Positions 41,620 through 54,500 of a DNA stretch of 64,000 nucleotides are shown here, one piece after another; position 1 is the first letter of the stretch; every line of letters starts with the position of its first letter. The notes beneath the pieces are model-generated. The model worked only from the letters and a program-made list of their open reading frames with translations, was not told the DNA's origin and ran no database searches. Made by a program: the position numbers and the translations under genes. Origin of the DNA: CAVYXA01 sp963846775 (GTDB lineage Bacteria > Verrucomicrobiota > Verrucomicrobiia > Chthoniobacterales > UBA10450); contig CAWJXB010000003.1 in assembly GCA_963846775.1 (NCBI GenBank), positions 1 to 64,000 on the forward strand, written 5' to 3'.

Positions 41620-42993
41620 TCAAAGGCCGCTTGGAAAAGTTTCTTCGACTTCGCCTGCCACCCATTCCGCTGTGCGCTCGAGCGGTTCAACTGCGCGGGT
41701 GTGGTCGTAATGCAAAATAGCATCGAACTGGTCCGGTAAACGCGCGTGGAAATAGTGGCTGATCATCTCTGTTTCCGGCCGGTAAATCACACCGATCGCG
41801 CGCTCGAGCCGTTCGTTTCGTAAATGCGACGCGAGATCGACATCGTCGCGCAGGTTCAAAAAGAAATTTGGAACATCGACCCGTCTTCGGTCGCCGCGGC
41901 GACCTATGGCGCGGCAGGCTTCGTGAAACAGCGCTTCATAACTGTCCGGATGGCCGGCGCGGACATTCTTGCGTTCGGCCGGTCCATCCCAATCCGATGC
42001 CGCGGTGACTGTTCCATCGTAAGTGGTAAAGCCGATCGATACCGCTTCCCTGCCAAAACGTTCGCGCACGAGCTGACCGAGATTTAGTTCGCCGCGCTCG
42101 CCCATTTGTGTGGCCCGGGCGTCGCCCAGATGCGAGTTGTGCGCCCAAACGATGATTTTGGCAGGCCGATCTTTTGAGCCCAGGTGATTCTCTAGTCGCA
42201 CAAGCGATTCCATCATGTGCGTGTCGCGCAGATTCCACGACGACACTTCGCGGCGAAACATGTTGCGGTAATATTCCTCTGCGTTTTTTACCACCAGCGC
42301 ATTTTGTTCTGCGCAGAAATAAGCATCGGCGGCGACCTGGCCGTCGCGTCGCAAATAATCCACCGCTTTACGGCTGAGCTCGACCAGGTTTTTTACGACC
42401 GCTTTTTCGCAAGACGGCGTCATTTGAAAACCAGCTGCGTATCCGTAAGTCGTGATGTCTTTGCCGAAATGTTCGAAACAACTGTAATAATGCCGCGCTT
42501 GTTTGGCCGCGGGCGGATCGACCTTCTCCAAATACGCCAACACCGATTCGATCGAAGCATGCAGACTGTAAAGATCGAGCCCATAAAAGCCGCACTTCCG
42601 ATCTTCGAATGATTCCCCGTCGTTGTGTTCGCGCAGCCAGCCGATGAAATCGAGCACGTCCGCGTTACGCCACATCCATTGTGGAAAACGCTGGAAGCCA
42701 CTGAGCGCATCGATGCTGTCACTATCCTTACTTGCTCCCCTAACAAACCGATTGACTCGATACGCGTCCGGCCAATCCGCTTCCACGGCGACGGCATGAA
42801 AGCCGCGCTCCGCGATCAGCCTCTTGGAAATCTGCGCGCGGATTCGATAAAACTCGTGGGTGCCGTGGCTGGCTTCACCAACCAAAACGAACCGTGCGTT
42901 GCCGACAAGATCAACAATCGGATCGAAATCATCCGGCGAACCGATCAGCGGCTGCGCCTTTTCGCTGACAAGATCGACAACAGAATCGGGCAT
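41620..42993 (-). CDS. erythromycin esterase-family hydrolase
   Basis: A 457-residue EreA/EreB-like protein with GEASHGTHEFYRIRA (catalytic His region), VEADWPDAYRVNRFV and IVWAHNSHLGDARA. Family members hydrolyse macrolide lactones, but most chromosomal copies like this have no proven drug substrate. ATG at 42993 has GGAGGAGATTC before it. In Mycobacterium tuberculosis a dormancy gene (Rv2030c) fuses a phosphoribosyltransferase to this family; here the two are separate genes of one operon. Confidence 0.9.
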   Translation of the reverse strand: MPDSVVDLVSEKAQPLIGSPDDFDPIVDLVGNARFVLVGEASHGTHEFYRIRAQISKRLIAERGFHAVAVEADWPDAYRVNRFVRGASKDSDSIDALSGFQRFPQWMWRNADVLDFIGWLREHNDGESFEDRKCGFYGLDLYSLHASIESVLAYLEKVDPPAAKQARHYYSCFEHFGKDITTYGYAAGFQMTPSCEKAVVKNLVELSRKAVDYLRRDGQVAADAYFCAEQNALVVKNAEEYYRNMFRREVSSWNLRDTHMMESLVRLENHLGSKDRPAKIIVWAHNSHLGDARATQMGERGELNLGQLVRERFGREAVSIGFTTYDGTVTAASDWDGPAERKNVRAGHPDSYEALFHEACRAIGRRGDRRRVDVPNFFLNLRDDVDLASHLRNERLERAIGVIYRPETEMISHYFHARLPDQFDAILHYDHTRAVEPLERTAEWVAGEVEETFPSGL

Positions 42994-43008
42994 ACGAATC
43001 TCCTCCAC

Positions 43009-44022
43009 TTATGAAGTTGAGCGGCGGCTCGGCACAACCATGGCCGGACATTCGGCATAACGCACGACATGTTCGGCCACGCTCCCGAGCAACAGGCGAT
43101 TGAATCCGCTGCGACCGTGCGTCGAGATGACGACCAGATCGATATCGCCTCTTTTTGTTTCGCCGCAAATTTCGTTGACTGGAGAACCGATCCGGATTTC
43201 CGCGGCGCAGTTTACGTCGCGCAAGAAATCGAGCTTGCGGAACGCTTCCATGTCCAGCCGCGCATTCTTGAGATTGAGGTCATCCAAGTTCGAAAGGTCA
43301 ATGATGGCCCGATCCACAACAACCGGCGCAGGTGGTTGAACAGCGTGAAACAAACATAATTTCGCGCCGAACGCTTTGCTCAAAAACGCGGCATACGTCG
43401 CGCCGGCCATGCTGCATTCCGAGAAATCAATCGGCGCCAGAATTTTTCTGATACGAAATTTGCGGCCGGCGGCCAGTCGTATATCGACCGTTCCTTTTCG
43501 TTGCCGAACGACCAGCACCGGACATGACCCAAATCGCACCACCCGCTCCGCCGTGCTACCGAGCAGAATCCGCTTCAACCCGGTGTTCCCGCGCGACGCC
43601 AGGACGATAAGATCAACATCAAGCTCGCGCGCGAGGCTGCAGATTTCCTCATGGGCGCGCCCGGTCCGGATGTGACAATTGTCCGGCCAAAATTGTGGAG
43701 GACGCTCCGCTTCAACTCCCCGCGGCTGTTCGCGCAAAAACATGACCGACTCTGCAGACTCGCGCAGCACATGGCCTGCGTTCGGAACAGCGCAGGCTTC
43801 GTCGGGCGTTTGCACGTAAACGAGATGGATTTGCGCGTTCAACTTTTTCGCCAGGCCGGCGGCGTAATCCAGCGCGCGCATGGCCGTGCGCGAGAAATCA
43901 AGCGGTACGAGAATGCTCTTGATGCGCCCCGGGACCGAAAGCTCGGATCGAAATGCGGGTGACGGCTCGCCAGCAGTCGAGGCGACAGCCTTTCGTTCGT
44001 TTTCTTTGAGGGTTGCTTTCAT
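43009..44022 (-). CDS. tandem universal stress protein
   Basis: A 337-residue protein with two USP domains. Domain 1: ILVPLDFSRTAMRALDYAAG and ASRGNTGLKRILLGSTAERV. Domain 2: ILAPIDFSECSMAGATYAAF and STHGRSGFNRLLLGSVAEHV. Both keep the G-x2-G-x9-G-S ATP motif. Start ATG at 44022, immediately after the phosphoribosyltransferase stop. Closely similar in design to 56963-57979. Confidence 0.93.
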   Translation of the reverse strand: MKATLKENERKAVASTAGEPSPAFRSELSVPGRIKSILVPLDFSRTAMRALDYAAGLAKKLNAQIHLVYVQTPDEACAVPNAGHVLRESAESVMFLREQPRGVEAERPPQFWPDNCHIRTGRAHEEICSLARELDVDLIVLASRGNTGLKRILLGSTAERVVRFGSCPVLVVRQRKGTVDIRLAAGRKFRIRKILAPIDFSECSMAGATYAAFLSKAFGAKLCLFHAVQPPAPVVVDRAIIDLSNLDDLNLKNARLDMEAFRKLDFLRDVNCAAEIRIGSPVNEICGETKRGDIDLVVISTHGRSGFNRLLLGSVAEHVVRYAECPAMVVPSRRSTS

Positions 44023-44023
44023 A

Positions 44024-44689
44024 CTACGCAGCAAGGGCGTGATCCCGATGATTTGCTTCTGCCAGAAGTTTTCGCACCTCATCATCGGTCGTTTGCGAGA
44101 AATCGTCGTAAAACTGGCCGACGCCGTAAAATTCTTCCGGCGCCATTATCGTCGCGACTTCGTCGGCGACATGATGCATTTGATCGAACGCGGAGCGCGC
44201 CATCACCGGCGCCGCGACTACGATTCGCCCCGCGTTCAATTCGCGTAACGCCGCGACGGCGGCGACCATTGTCGATCCGGTGGCGATTCCATCATCAACC
44301 ACGATCACGGTTTTGTCTTTCACGTTCGGCGGCGGGAGATCGCCACGATAGGCGCGCTCGCGTCGTGCGAGTTCTTCCTGCTCCTGGGCGGCGACCGCAT
44401 CGATGATGAGCTCATGGACCCGTAAGCCTTCGACGACGTCGCGATTGATCACCCGCACACCGCCGGTTGCGATCGCGCCCATGGCCAGCTCAGGATGATC
44501 TGGCAAACCCAATTTGCGGACGACGAATACGTCCAATGGCAGATTCAATTTCTTGGCGATTTCAGCCGCCACCGGGACACCGCCGCGCGGCAATGCCAGG
44601 ACTAGAACGTTAGGACGATTGGTGTATGCGGTTAATCTGGTCGCCAGAAATTGTCCGGCTTCGCTTCGATTCTTGAATTGCGTTGTCAT
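44024..44689 (-). CDS. phosphoribosyltransferase-family protein
   Basis: A 221-residue type I PRTase-fold protein with the PRPP loop VIVVDDGIATGSTM and an N-terminal VLALPRGGVPVAAEIAKKL. Proteins of this exact type are usually found next to erythromycin esterases and dienelactone hydrolases, as here; the nucleobase substrate is unknown. ATG overlaps the end of the hydrolase gene by 4 bp. Confidence 0.9.
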   Translation of the reverse strand: MTTQFKNRSEAGQFLATRLTAYTNRPNVLVLALPRGGVPVAAEIAKKLNLPLDVFVVRKLGLPDHPELAMGAIATGGVRVINRDVVEGLRVHELIIDAVAAQEQEELARRERAYRGDLPPPNVKDKTVIVVDDGIATGSTMVAAVAALRELNAGRIVVAAPVMARSAFDQMHHVADEVATIMAPEEFYGVGQFYDDFSQTTDDEVRKLLAEANHRDHALAA

Positions 44690-45387
44690 GGTTTCGCCTC
44701 CAGGTGTTTTTCGAACCAGTTCGCGGCCAACCGCGCCACTTCCTCCAGCGCGCCTGGCTCCGCGAATAAATGGGTGGCATGTGGTACGATCGCGAGTGAC
44801 TTCTCGCAGGTCAGTTGTTCATAGGCGTGTTCGTTCAAGCGCAACACATCTTCGTCCCGTCCACCGACGATGAGCAGCGTTGGAGACTTCACATGGGCCA
44901 ACGCTTCCCCGGCGAGATCGGGTCGTCCGCCGCGGGAAACCACTGCTTTGATTGTCGATCCTAGCGCAGCGGCGGCGCGCATTGCTGCCGCGGCGCCAGT
45001 GCTCGCGCCGAAGTAGCCCAACCCCAATTTTCGCGAACGCGGATCGTTCGCGATTTCTTCGGTCACGATGGCCAGCCTGCGGCTCAATAGTCCGATATCG
45101 AAACGCAGATGGCCCGTGTGAGCGTCCACGACTTCCTCCTCCGGGGTGAGCAAATCGAATAGCAATGTGGCAATGCCTGAGCGCCGCAGAACTTCCGCGA
45201 CCGCTTGATTGCGCACGCTCAACCGGCTGCTGCCGCTGCCGTGCGCAAACAAGACCAGCCCAATAGCCTTGTCCGGAATTACCAGGTCGCCGGCGAGCGT
45301 GACCTCGCCAGCCGGGATGCGCAGATGCAGCGATTCCGATTGCCAGGTGGCACGCACATTTTTGGTCATTACATCTTTTACTTTCAT
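44686..45387 (-). CDS. dienelactone-hydrolase-like alpha/beta hydrolase with a CBS-protein leader
   Basis: A 233-residue alpha/beta hydrolase: LVLFAHGSGSSRLSVRN (oxyanion loop), nucleophile region GYFGASTGAAAAM (Ser), Asp in IVGGRDEDVL and His in IVPHATHLFAEPG. The first ~13 residues, MKVKDVMTKNVRA, do not belong to this family: they match the start of the CBS-domain protein at 63523 (MKVQDIMTRDVRT), as do the promoter and leader. The family normally begins near LRIPAGEVTLAGDL. First gene of a five-gene operon. Confidence 0.88.
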   Translation of the reverse strand: MKVKDVMTKNVRATWQSESLHLRIPAGEVTLAGDLVIPDKAIGLVLFAHGSGSSRLSVRNQAVAEVLRRSGIATLLFDLLTPEEEVVDAHTGHLRFDIGLLSRRLAIVTEEIANDPRSRKLGLGYFGASTGAAAAMRAAAALGSTIKAVVSRGGRPDLAGEALAHVKSPTLLIVGGRDEDVLRLNEHAYEQLTCEKSLAIVPHATHLFAEPGALEEVARLAANWFEKHLEAKP

Positions 45388-45446
45388 GAATTTCGGCCCT
45401 TTGAAAGAGAGAGAACAGCCAGACCCGATGTGGCGCTCCGCGAATC

Positions 45447-45473
45447 TTGCGAACAACTGCGCAATTTTTGTCC
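45447..45473 (-). promoter_or_regulatory. 21-bp-spaced CAA element (copy A, hydrolase operon)
   Basis: Minus strand: GGACAAAAATTGC at 1-13 and TTCGCAAGATTCG at 21-33, then GGAGCG; CAA boxes 21 bp apart (whole motif shifted by one base). Lies 86 bp before the ATG at 45387, the same distance as copy B. Confidence 0.7.
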
Positions 45474-45580
45474 TAGACGCTGTTTCGAAAACTCCCCGGT
45501 TGACGGAGATTCGCTATCTTTCGTGCTCGTAGTTAATCAATGGCGTCCAATTACCAATTGAATATACCCTGTAAGTTGGC

Positions 45581-48500
45581 ATGAGATTTTGGAGGAAAAA
45601 AGATGATCGCGTCCTGGTCGTGGGCATCTTTCAGAGGTCCGAGATCGGGCGGGCCGTGCTGAAAAATCTCCACCGCGCCGGGTTTCGCCGCGCAGCTGTA
45701 ATTTACGCCTCATCTACGGGTCGTTTGCGCGTCGGGCAGCCTGGCATCTCGGTGGCCGGCGTCGCGATCACCGCTTTAGCCCTCAGCGTGGCCGTTGGCG
45801 CAATCATTTTTTGGGAGCGCGGAATAGTCACCAAATACGGGCCAGTTGGGCTTGCATTGGTTTTGATTACTTTCATGCTGGTTGGCGCTTTAGCCGGCTG
45901 GCTCCTTGTTCGATTGCGTGAGCGGCACGTCGGTGCTGCGAGCCTGGCCCGTTGCACAAGTACCATCCTGCCGGGTGAAACAGTGGTGCTGTCCGAAGTT
46001 AAACCCATCGAAAGCTCGCGCGTGCTGGGGATTTTGCGAGATGTGGAAGCAGAGGCGCCTGTCACGTTTGCTTTTCATGCGCCCGCGCCTTTCCGATTCA
46101 AGCCGAGCGCTCGACCGCTGGGTCACGAGCTCCCTTCAAGTGACCGGCTCGCAGAAAATGCGGAGCGCCTCGCGCACGACCTTCCGGTGAACCTTGAAGT
46201 GAAGCCGCGCGGGCTATCTTTTCTGAACCGGTTGGGTGAGACCGAGCGCGCCTTGGAATGGGCAAACACCAGCCTAACGGTATCCACCGAGGTGCACCAT
46301 GCGTTTACGCTTTCGGCGGAGTGGCTGCTCGATAACGCCTACGTGCTTCGGGAACAGGTCACCGATCTGCGGGAGAGTCTCCCCCAAAAACAATACGGAG
46401 ATCTGCCTCTCATCGCCAGTGGCCCCGAGACAGGACTGCCGCGGGTCTATCAACTGGCTTCGGAAATAGTAGCCGAAAGCGGCGGCGCGCTGGAGCTGGA
46501 GTTCATCCGGGGATTTTTGCTCGCTTTTCAGGCGACGGCACCGCTGAACATCGCAGAACTCTGGGCGCTGCCGCTGATGTTGCGATTGCAGTTGCTCGAA
46601 AGCCTGCGGACGATCGCGATCCAAGTCGAGCAGCAACAAAGCCAGAGCGAGGAGGCGGACTTTTGGGCGAATCGGCTCATTACCGCCTTGCGCCACGGTT
46701 CGGCCCGTCCGCTCAGGATAATGGAAGAATTGGTGGAGCGGTACCCGGAGCCGACGCCGCATTTTGCGAGCGAACTGATAGCGCACCTCTACGACGAAGA
46801 AGCAGCGCTGCCGATCGTAAGCGGCTGGCTGGAACACTCGCTCCGCGCGCCGCTGCTCGAAGTCATTCAGCAGGAACACCGGCGGCAGGCGGTGCAGCAA
46901 ACAGCGCTGGCCAATCTGATCAACAGTTGCCGCCGCATTACGCAAGTCCAGTGGCGGGAAGTTTTGCAATCGATCAGCTGGGCGGAAAACAAATTGGCGA
47001 GCGATCCCGCCGCAGTTTATGCGCACATGGATTTTGAGACGCGCGATCGTTGCCGAAGCGCAGTGGAGGAAATCTCGCGATGGTCAAAGTGTTCGGAGCA
47101 GAAGACGATCGAGGCGGCGCTGGCGCTGGCAAAGGCGGCGGACAACGAAGTTGCGAGACACGTCGGCTATTATTTGATCGACGCGGGCCGACCGGAGCTT
47201 GAGCGGGCAACGAACGCCAGAGTTCCGCTCGCGGAATTTTCTCGCCGATGGCTTCGCGCGCACGCGACGGGCGCGTACTTGGGAAGCATTTTTCTGCTCA
47301 CGACCGCGATGGTGGCAGCTCCTCTCCTTTTTCTTGCCGGATCGATGCATTGGCTGTGGCACTGGCTGTTCGCATTTCTGTTGCTCGTGCCTGCGAGTGA
47401 GCTGGCAGTGCTGGCGGTGAATTATTTCGTGACGTTGCTCCTGTTGCCTCAGGTCTTGCCGAAAATGTCGTTCGAAAAGGAAGGCATTCCCGATGATTGC
47501 CGCACGCTAGTGGTGGTACCGACGTTGTTAACGACTCCGAAAGCCATCCAGAACGAGCTCGATCGGCTAGAAATTCGTTACCTCGGAAATACGGATGCCA
47601 ATCTGCGCTTTTCGCTCCTGAGCGATTTTGCTGACGCGCCGCAGGAGAGCATGCCGGAAGACGAAGAATATATCGACATCGTCGTCCGGGGGATTGAGGA
47701 ACTAAATCGCCGCCACGGAGCCGGTCGCTTCTTCCTTTTCCATCGCGGGCGCACGTGGAGCGAAAGCGAGCAACGCTGGATCGGCTGGGAACGCAAGCGC
47801 GGCAAACTCGAACAGCTTAATCGATTCCTCGTGGGGGAATCCGCGCCCGAGCTGGAAGGATTTCTCTGGACGGGCGATCGCGCACAACTCGAAGGCATCC
47901 GGTTCGTCATCACCCTGGATGCCGATACCCAACTGTTGCGCGACACCGCTCGGAGATTAGTCGAAACCCTGGCTCATCCGCTCAATCGGGCGCGCCTTTC
48001 GCCGGATGGCCGCCGCGTGATTCGCGGTTACACAATCATTCAGCCCAGCGTTACCGCCTCGCTGCCAAGCGCGAGGGCGACATGGTTCTCACGCATCTTT
48101 GCCGATCAACGCGGGATTGATCCGTACACCCGCGCCGTCTCCGATGTTTACCAGGACCTCTTCGGGGAAGGCAATTATCACGGCAAAGGCATCTACGAAC
48201 TGCGGACGTTTCACCAGCTGTTGTCCCAGCGATTTCCACCGGCCCAGTTGTTGAGTCACGATCTCTTGGAAGGCAGTTATGTTCGCGTTGGACTGGCGAC
48301 TGACATCGAGCTGTTGGACGTCTTTCCGGGCAGCTACGTGGAATGGTGGAAGCGACAGCACCGCTGGATTCGTGGCGACTGGCAAATCATTGATTGGTTG
48401 AAACCGTGCGTTCCCACTGGCGACGGTAGGGTCGAGCCCAACCTGCTGTCCGCATTCAACCGCTGGAAGATCTTCGATAATTTGCGGCGCAGTCTGGTCC

Positions 48501-51500
48501 CGCCGGCGACCGCGCTGCTCCTTTTAGTAGGCTGGCTTTTCACGCCCGCGCCGCTGCTGTGGAGCGGGCTCATCGCGGGACTGATGTTGTGGCCGGTCCT
48601 GAATTCTATTCTCAGTATTTTGTTCCACCCGCCGCCACCCGGGACAAGATTCTGGCGTGAGCCGCGCGACCGCCTCATACGCTCGGTATTCGCGTTCATT
48701 TTTATGGCGGATTATGCGGGAATGGCACTCGATGCCATCGCTCGCGTCGCCTTTCGACGAATGACATCGCATCGGCTGATGCTTGAGTGGGAAACGGCAC
48801 AAGACGCCCGCCGGCGCGCAAAGAATCAACAACGGCAGTTTGTTCTCGGTCGGCTTTGGATTCCCGCGGTCTGCGCGCTCCTTTTCGCCGTGGCGGCTTG
48901 GCGTGGACCAACCGCGCTGGTGGCAATGGGGCCGTTTCTTCTTTTGTCGGCGCTCTTTCCAGTGGCGGTGATGGTGATCGATCGCCCAGCGAAGAGTTGG
49001 CGCGGCGGAATCCTGACCGCGAACGATCGCCGATTCCTGCGGATGACGGCTCGACGAACCTGGAGATACTTCGACGATTTCGTCGGACCACAGACCTCCT
49101 GGTTGCCGCCGGACAATGTCCAGGAAATGCCCGTCAGGGAAGTTTTCATGCGCACTTCACCGACGAACGTCGGGCTGTGGATGCTCGCGACCGTGGCAGC
49201 CAATGACTTTGGTTACATCACGATCGACGACTTGGTGGCCCGCAACCTCGGCACGCTCGAAACGGTGACTCGACTCGAGCGTTTTGAAGGTCATCTGTTC
49301 AATTGGTACAACCTGAAGACACTCGAACCATTGCGTCCACGCTACGTCTCTACCGTCGACAGCGGCAATCTGATCGCCAGCCTGTGGGCTTTCAAGAGCA
49401 GTTGCGATGAACTCGCTGCCCGCCCGCTCCTGGACGCGGCAGCATTGCGCGGAATAGCCGATACGCTTGGCGTGCTCCGGCAAACAGCTGTGACACTCAA
49501 TCGAACGGGCGATCCTCCAGCGTTGGATCGGCTGGCGGAACTGACAACAGGTGAAGCCGCTAATCTGCAAGAAGTCATCGTGTGCTTGCGGGCCGCTCAA
49601 CAGCCCGCACAGGATCTTTTACAACAGTTTCACGGGGAAGAAACCGAGCCGCCTGTTTATTGGGCCCGGCAAATTTCAAATCAGGTCGCGGCGTGGAATG
49701 GCGTGATCGATAAATATCTTCGACCGGTGGAAATGCTGATGGCGCTGCCGGCGCAATTGATGTCGTTAGGCGAAGTGGCCCATGAATCCCGGCGGGAGGC
49801 GCTTGCCGCTACCTTTTCGCTGCGCAATATCGCCGTCGAGGGCATTTCCGGGCTCGTGTCGCTGCTTGCTTTTCAGGAGCGACGGGAGGAACACGAAATT
49901 CCTCCCGACGTCCGTGAGTGGCTCGATCTTCTCGTCACCGAGGTGGAACATTCGCGCCGGAGTGCTTCGGACCAGCTTGCACAATTGGACGAACTGATCT
50001 CCCGCAGCCACCAACTTGAAAGCGGCATGCCGTTGCGATTTCTCTACGACGATGAACGACGGCTTTTCGCCATCGGCTATCAGGTGGCGGAGCGCCGGCT
50101 CGACAACTCGTTTTACGATCTGCTCGCAAGCGAAGCGCGCCTAACGAGTTTTCTGGCGATCGCGCGCGGCGAAGTGCCGGTGGAACATTGGTGGGCTTTG
50201 AGCCGCCCGTTTGGCTCAGCCTATGGACGGCTGCCGCTTCTCTCCTGGAGTGGAACTATGTTCGAATATCTGATGCCGATTTTGTTCACCCGGATGCATG
50301 AGAATTCGCTGCTCGATCGCGCGTGTCAGGATGCCGTGCGCTGTCAGATTGCCTATGCCGAGCAAAACAGCGTGCCGTGGGGCGTCTCGGAGTCCGCTTT
50401 CAGCGCGCTCGACCGCCACAACGTATATCAGTATCGGGCTTTCGGCGTGCCGGCGCTGGCATTGAAGCGCGGGCAGGGAGAGGAATTGGTGATAGCGCCG
50501 TATGCGGCCGCGCTCGCTCTCGGCGTTCAGCCGGCCGCCGCCGTAAAAAATTTGCGGAAGCTTGCTACCCTGGCCGACTCGACGTTGCTCGGCGGCTATG
50601 GCTACTACGAAGCGATCGATTATTCGCGACGGACCGAACCCGGTGGCGCGGCCGGCATCATGATCCACTGCTACATGGTGCATCACCATGGCATGTCGCT
50701 CCTCGCCTACGATAATGCTTTGCATAACAATGTGATCCGGCGGCGCTTCCATTCCGACCCTCGCGTCGCCGCCACTGAGCCGCTCTTGCATGAGCATATC
50801 CCCGAACAGATTTTGCCTACGACACGCGAGGTGCATGAAGAGCGGCCCCTGCTCCGCGCGCCGGAGGTCGGCCCGGCAGTTGTCGCGCAAACACCAGACA
50901 TCTCCTCGCCGCGCATTCACCTCCTCTCCAATGGAAGGTGCTCCGTCACGGTGACGAACTCCGGCGCCGGCGCCTTGCGTTGGCTGGATTTCGACGTGAC
51001 GCGCTGGCATGCCGATAGGACCTGCGACGTGCCGGGGACGGCTTGTTATATCCGGGATCTGGAAAGCGGAACCATTTGGAGCAACACCCATCAACCGGTG
51101 CGGTCCCCCGAGCGCCGTTACACTTGGAGTTTCACGCCGGATAAAGCGGAGTTTCGGCGGAGGAGCGGACCGTGCGAGACCATCACGGAGATTGCCGTCG
51201 CCGCCGAAGACGACGCCGAGATCCGCCGCGTGACCTTGGTGAATACCTCGCCCAAACCGTGCCGTTTGGAGTTGACCAGTTACCTCGAGCTCGCGCTCGC
51301 GCCGCACCGAACCGATCGCGCGCATCCCGCATTCAACAAGCTCTTCATTGAAACCGAATGGCTGCCGCATTGCGAAGCATTGGTCGCCCGGCGTCGCCTC
51401 CGCGCTCTCGACGATCAGCCCATCTGGGCCGCGCACCTTATCGTTGCCGAGCCCTCCAGTCTTGTGGGGAAGCGGCTACACGAATTGGCCGAGCACATCA

Positions 51501-54500
51501 TGGTTGGCGAACGCTCCACTTTTATCGACTCGATCGAGTTTGAAACCGACCGCGCGCAATTCCTGGGCCGGGGGCGGACCCTGGAAAATCCCGAAGCGAT
51601 TACCCGCAGCCTAACGAACAGTGTTGGCGCCGTCCTCGATCCGATCTTCAGTTTACGCCGGCGCATCATCATTTTGCCTAACGAGAGATTGCAGTTTGCC
51701 CTCGTTACCGTGGTGGCGCCGTCGCGCGAAGCGGTGATCGCACTGGCCGAGCGTTACTCGCAGTTTTACACTTGCGGGCGGGCTTTTGAGTCCGCTTGGA
51801 CGCATTCCCAGCTGGAGATGCGCCGGCTCCATATCCGGCCCGCCGATGCTCAAACCTTTCAGCAACTCGCCACCCTCATTGTCTTTCCGCACGCTCAACT
51901 GAGACCGACGCCCGCGCGGCTCGGCCGCCGGTCCGAGGGTCAGCGGGCGCTCTGGCGACTGGGAATTTCCGGCGACCTGCCAATTGTCGTCGTCATGATT
52001 GGCCACCTTCGCGACATCGAAGTCGTGCGCGAAAGTTTGACCGCGCACACCTTTTGGAATTTGCGTGGCTTGAAGGTCGATCTCGTGTTCGTGAGTGAGG
52101 AATCCCCGAGTTATGACGAACCGTTGACCGCTCACCTGCGTCAGATGACTGAGGCACAGGCTCACTTGACCGGAGTGGACCAGCCCGGGGGAGTTTATCT
52201 CCGCTCCGCGACTAAAATCTCGAAGGAAGAGTTGATCGCATTGCAGGCCGCTGCCCGGATTGTCCTGGTCGCAGCTCGCGGCACACTTCGCCAGCAACTT
52301 GCGGCGACTATACCTGTTGCTGCGAAGCCGCGCCTGCTCGCGCCCGGCCGGCAATTCCACGAAGAGCCCTCCGCGCCTCTCGCCTTCATGGAGCTAGAAT
52401 ACTTCAACGGCCTCGGCGGATTTACCGAGGACGGAAAAGAATTTGTTATCTATCTGGGACCTGACCGGCAAACGCCGTTGCCCTGGATTAACATCATGGC
52501 CAATCCGAAGTTCGGCGCGTTCGTTTCCGAGTCAGGGACTGAATGTGTCTGGGGCCGCAATAGCCAGAACGATCGCCTAACGCCGTGGTTCAACGATCCG
52601 ATCTCCGATCCTCCCGGAACCGCCATCTACATCCGCGATGATGACCTGGGCGTCGTCTGGTCGCCGACGCCCCAGCCGATTCGGGAAAAGGACGCCTATC
52701 GCGCGCGCCATGGGCAGGGTTACACAAGCTTCGAACACAACAGCCACGCGATCGAACAACGTCTGCTCACTTTCGTGCCGGTCAATAACTCTGGCGGCCT
52801 GCCGGTGCGCCTGCAGCGGCTGCGCTTGCGCAACAATTCGTCGCGACGGCGGAAGCTGACCGTCACCTCCTACACTGCGCTTGTTCTCGGATCCGATCCC
52901 GAGGAAACCGGCATGCACATCGTCACGAAATGGGATTTGCAGAGCCAGAGTCTGTTCGCCCGCAACTCCTACAATCCGGAATTTTGCGAATGCGTGACCT
53001 TTGCCACTTCGATTCCTGCGCCTGCTTCGCTGACCGGTGATCGCGCCGCGTTCATCGGGCGCAACCGGTCGCTGCGCAATCCAGCCGCGATGGAGCACGA
53101 ACGATTGAGCGGTGACATCGGCGCCGGTCTCGACCCGTGCGCCGCGGTGCAGGTCGTGGTCGAGATTGAACCCAAAGCCACCGTTGAGGTGACTTTTCTG
53201 CTCGGCCAGGCAGATGACGAAGAAAAGGCGCGCGAACTCGTGACGCGTTTCCGCGACCCAGCCAACGTCGAAGCCGCATTTCAGGAAACCAAACGCTGGT
53301 GGGACCGAATCCTGGGCACGATCGAAGTGGAAACACCAGAGCTTTCCACGAACCTTCTGCTCAACCGCTGGCTGCTTTACCAGGTACTGAGCTGCCGACT
53401 CTGGGGCCGGTCGGCGCTGTATCAGTCGAGCGGCGCGTATGGATTCCGTGACCAATTGCAAGATGTCATGGCTCTCGTGCATGCCGCGCCTAACCTTGCG
53501 CGTAACCACATCTTGCGCGCAGCCGCGCGACAATTTGTTGAAGGCGATGTTCAGCACTGGTGGCACGCCGAGTCAGGCGCTGGTGTCCGGACCCGGATCA
53601 GTGACGATCTTCTCTGGCTTCCGTTCGTGACCGCGCATTACGTGCACACTACCGGCGACGCCGCGATTCTGGATCAGACGGTTCCGTTCCTCGAAGCCAA
53701 ACCGCTGGAGGAGCAACAGACCGAGAGCCTTTCCATTCCAGTCGTTTCCCACACGGAAGGTTCACTGCTCGAACATTGCCGGCGCGCCATCACGCGCTCC
53801 GCCAACGCCGGCCCGCATGGATTGCCGCTGATCGGAACTGGCGATTGGAACGACGGCCTTAACCGCGTTGGGCTGGGCGGTAAAGGCGAGAGCGTTTGGC
53901 TCGCCTGGTTTGAGATATGTGCGCTGAAAGATTTCGCTGAGCTGCTCACCCTGCGCGAGCTAAGCGAGGAAGCCCAAGCCTGCCGCACCCGCGCCGCCGA
54001 GCTCGCAAAGACCATTGAGGCGCAGGCTTGGGACGGAGAGTGGTATCGCCGCGCATACTTTGACGATGGCACCCCTCTCGGATCCAGCGAATGTAGCGAA
54101 GCCCGAATTGATTCGATTCCGCAAAGCTGGGCCGCGATCTCCGGCGAAGGCAACCTTGATCGCGTAGAAATCGCGCTGCGATCACTCGAAGAAAATCTGG
54201 TTCGTGAGGCCGACAAGATGATCTTGCTCTTCACTCCGCCGTTTGACAAAACCGCCGCCGACATCGGCTACATCAAGGGTTACCCACCCGGTGTGCGGGA
54301 AAACGGCGGTCAATACACGCATGCGGCCACCTGGGTTCCCATGGCTTTCGCCCGCGTCGGCGATGGCGATAAGGCGGTGCGACTTTTGCGAATGCTGAAT
54401 CCTATCGAGCACGCGCGAGATGACGAGGATCGCGAGCGATACAAGGTCGAGCCATATGTCATGGCTGGCGATGTTTACTCGTTAGCCGGCCATGTCGGAC

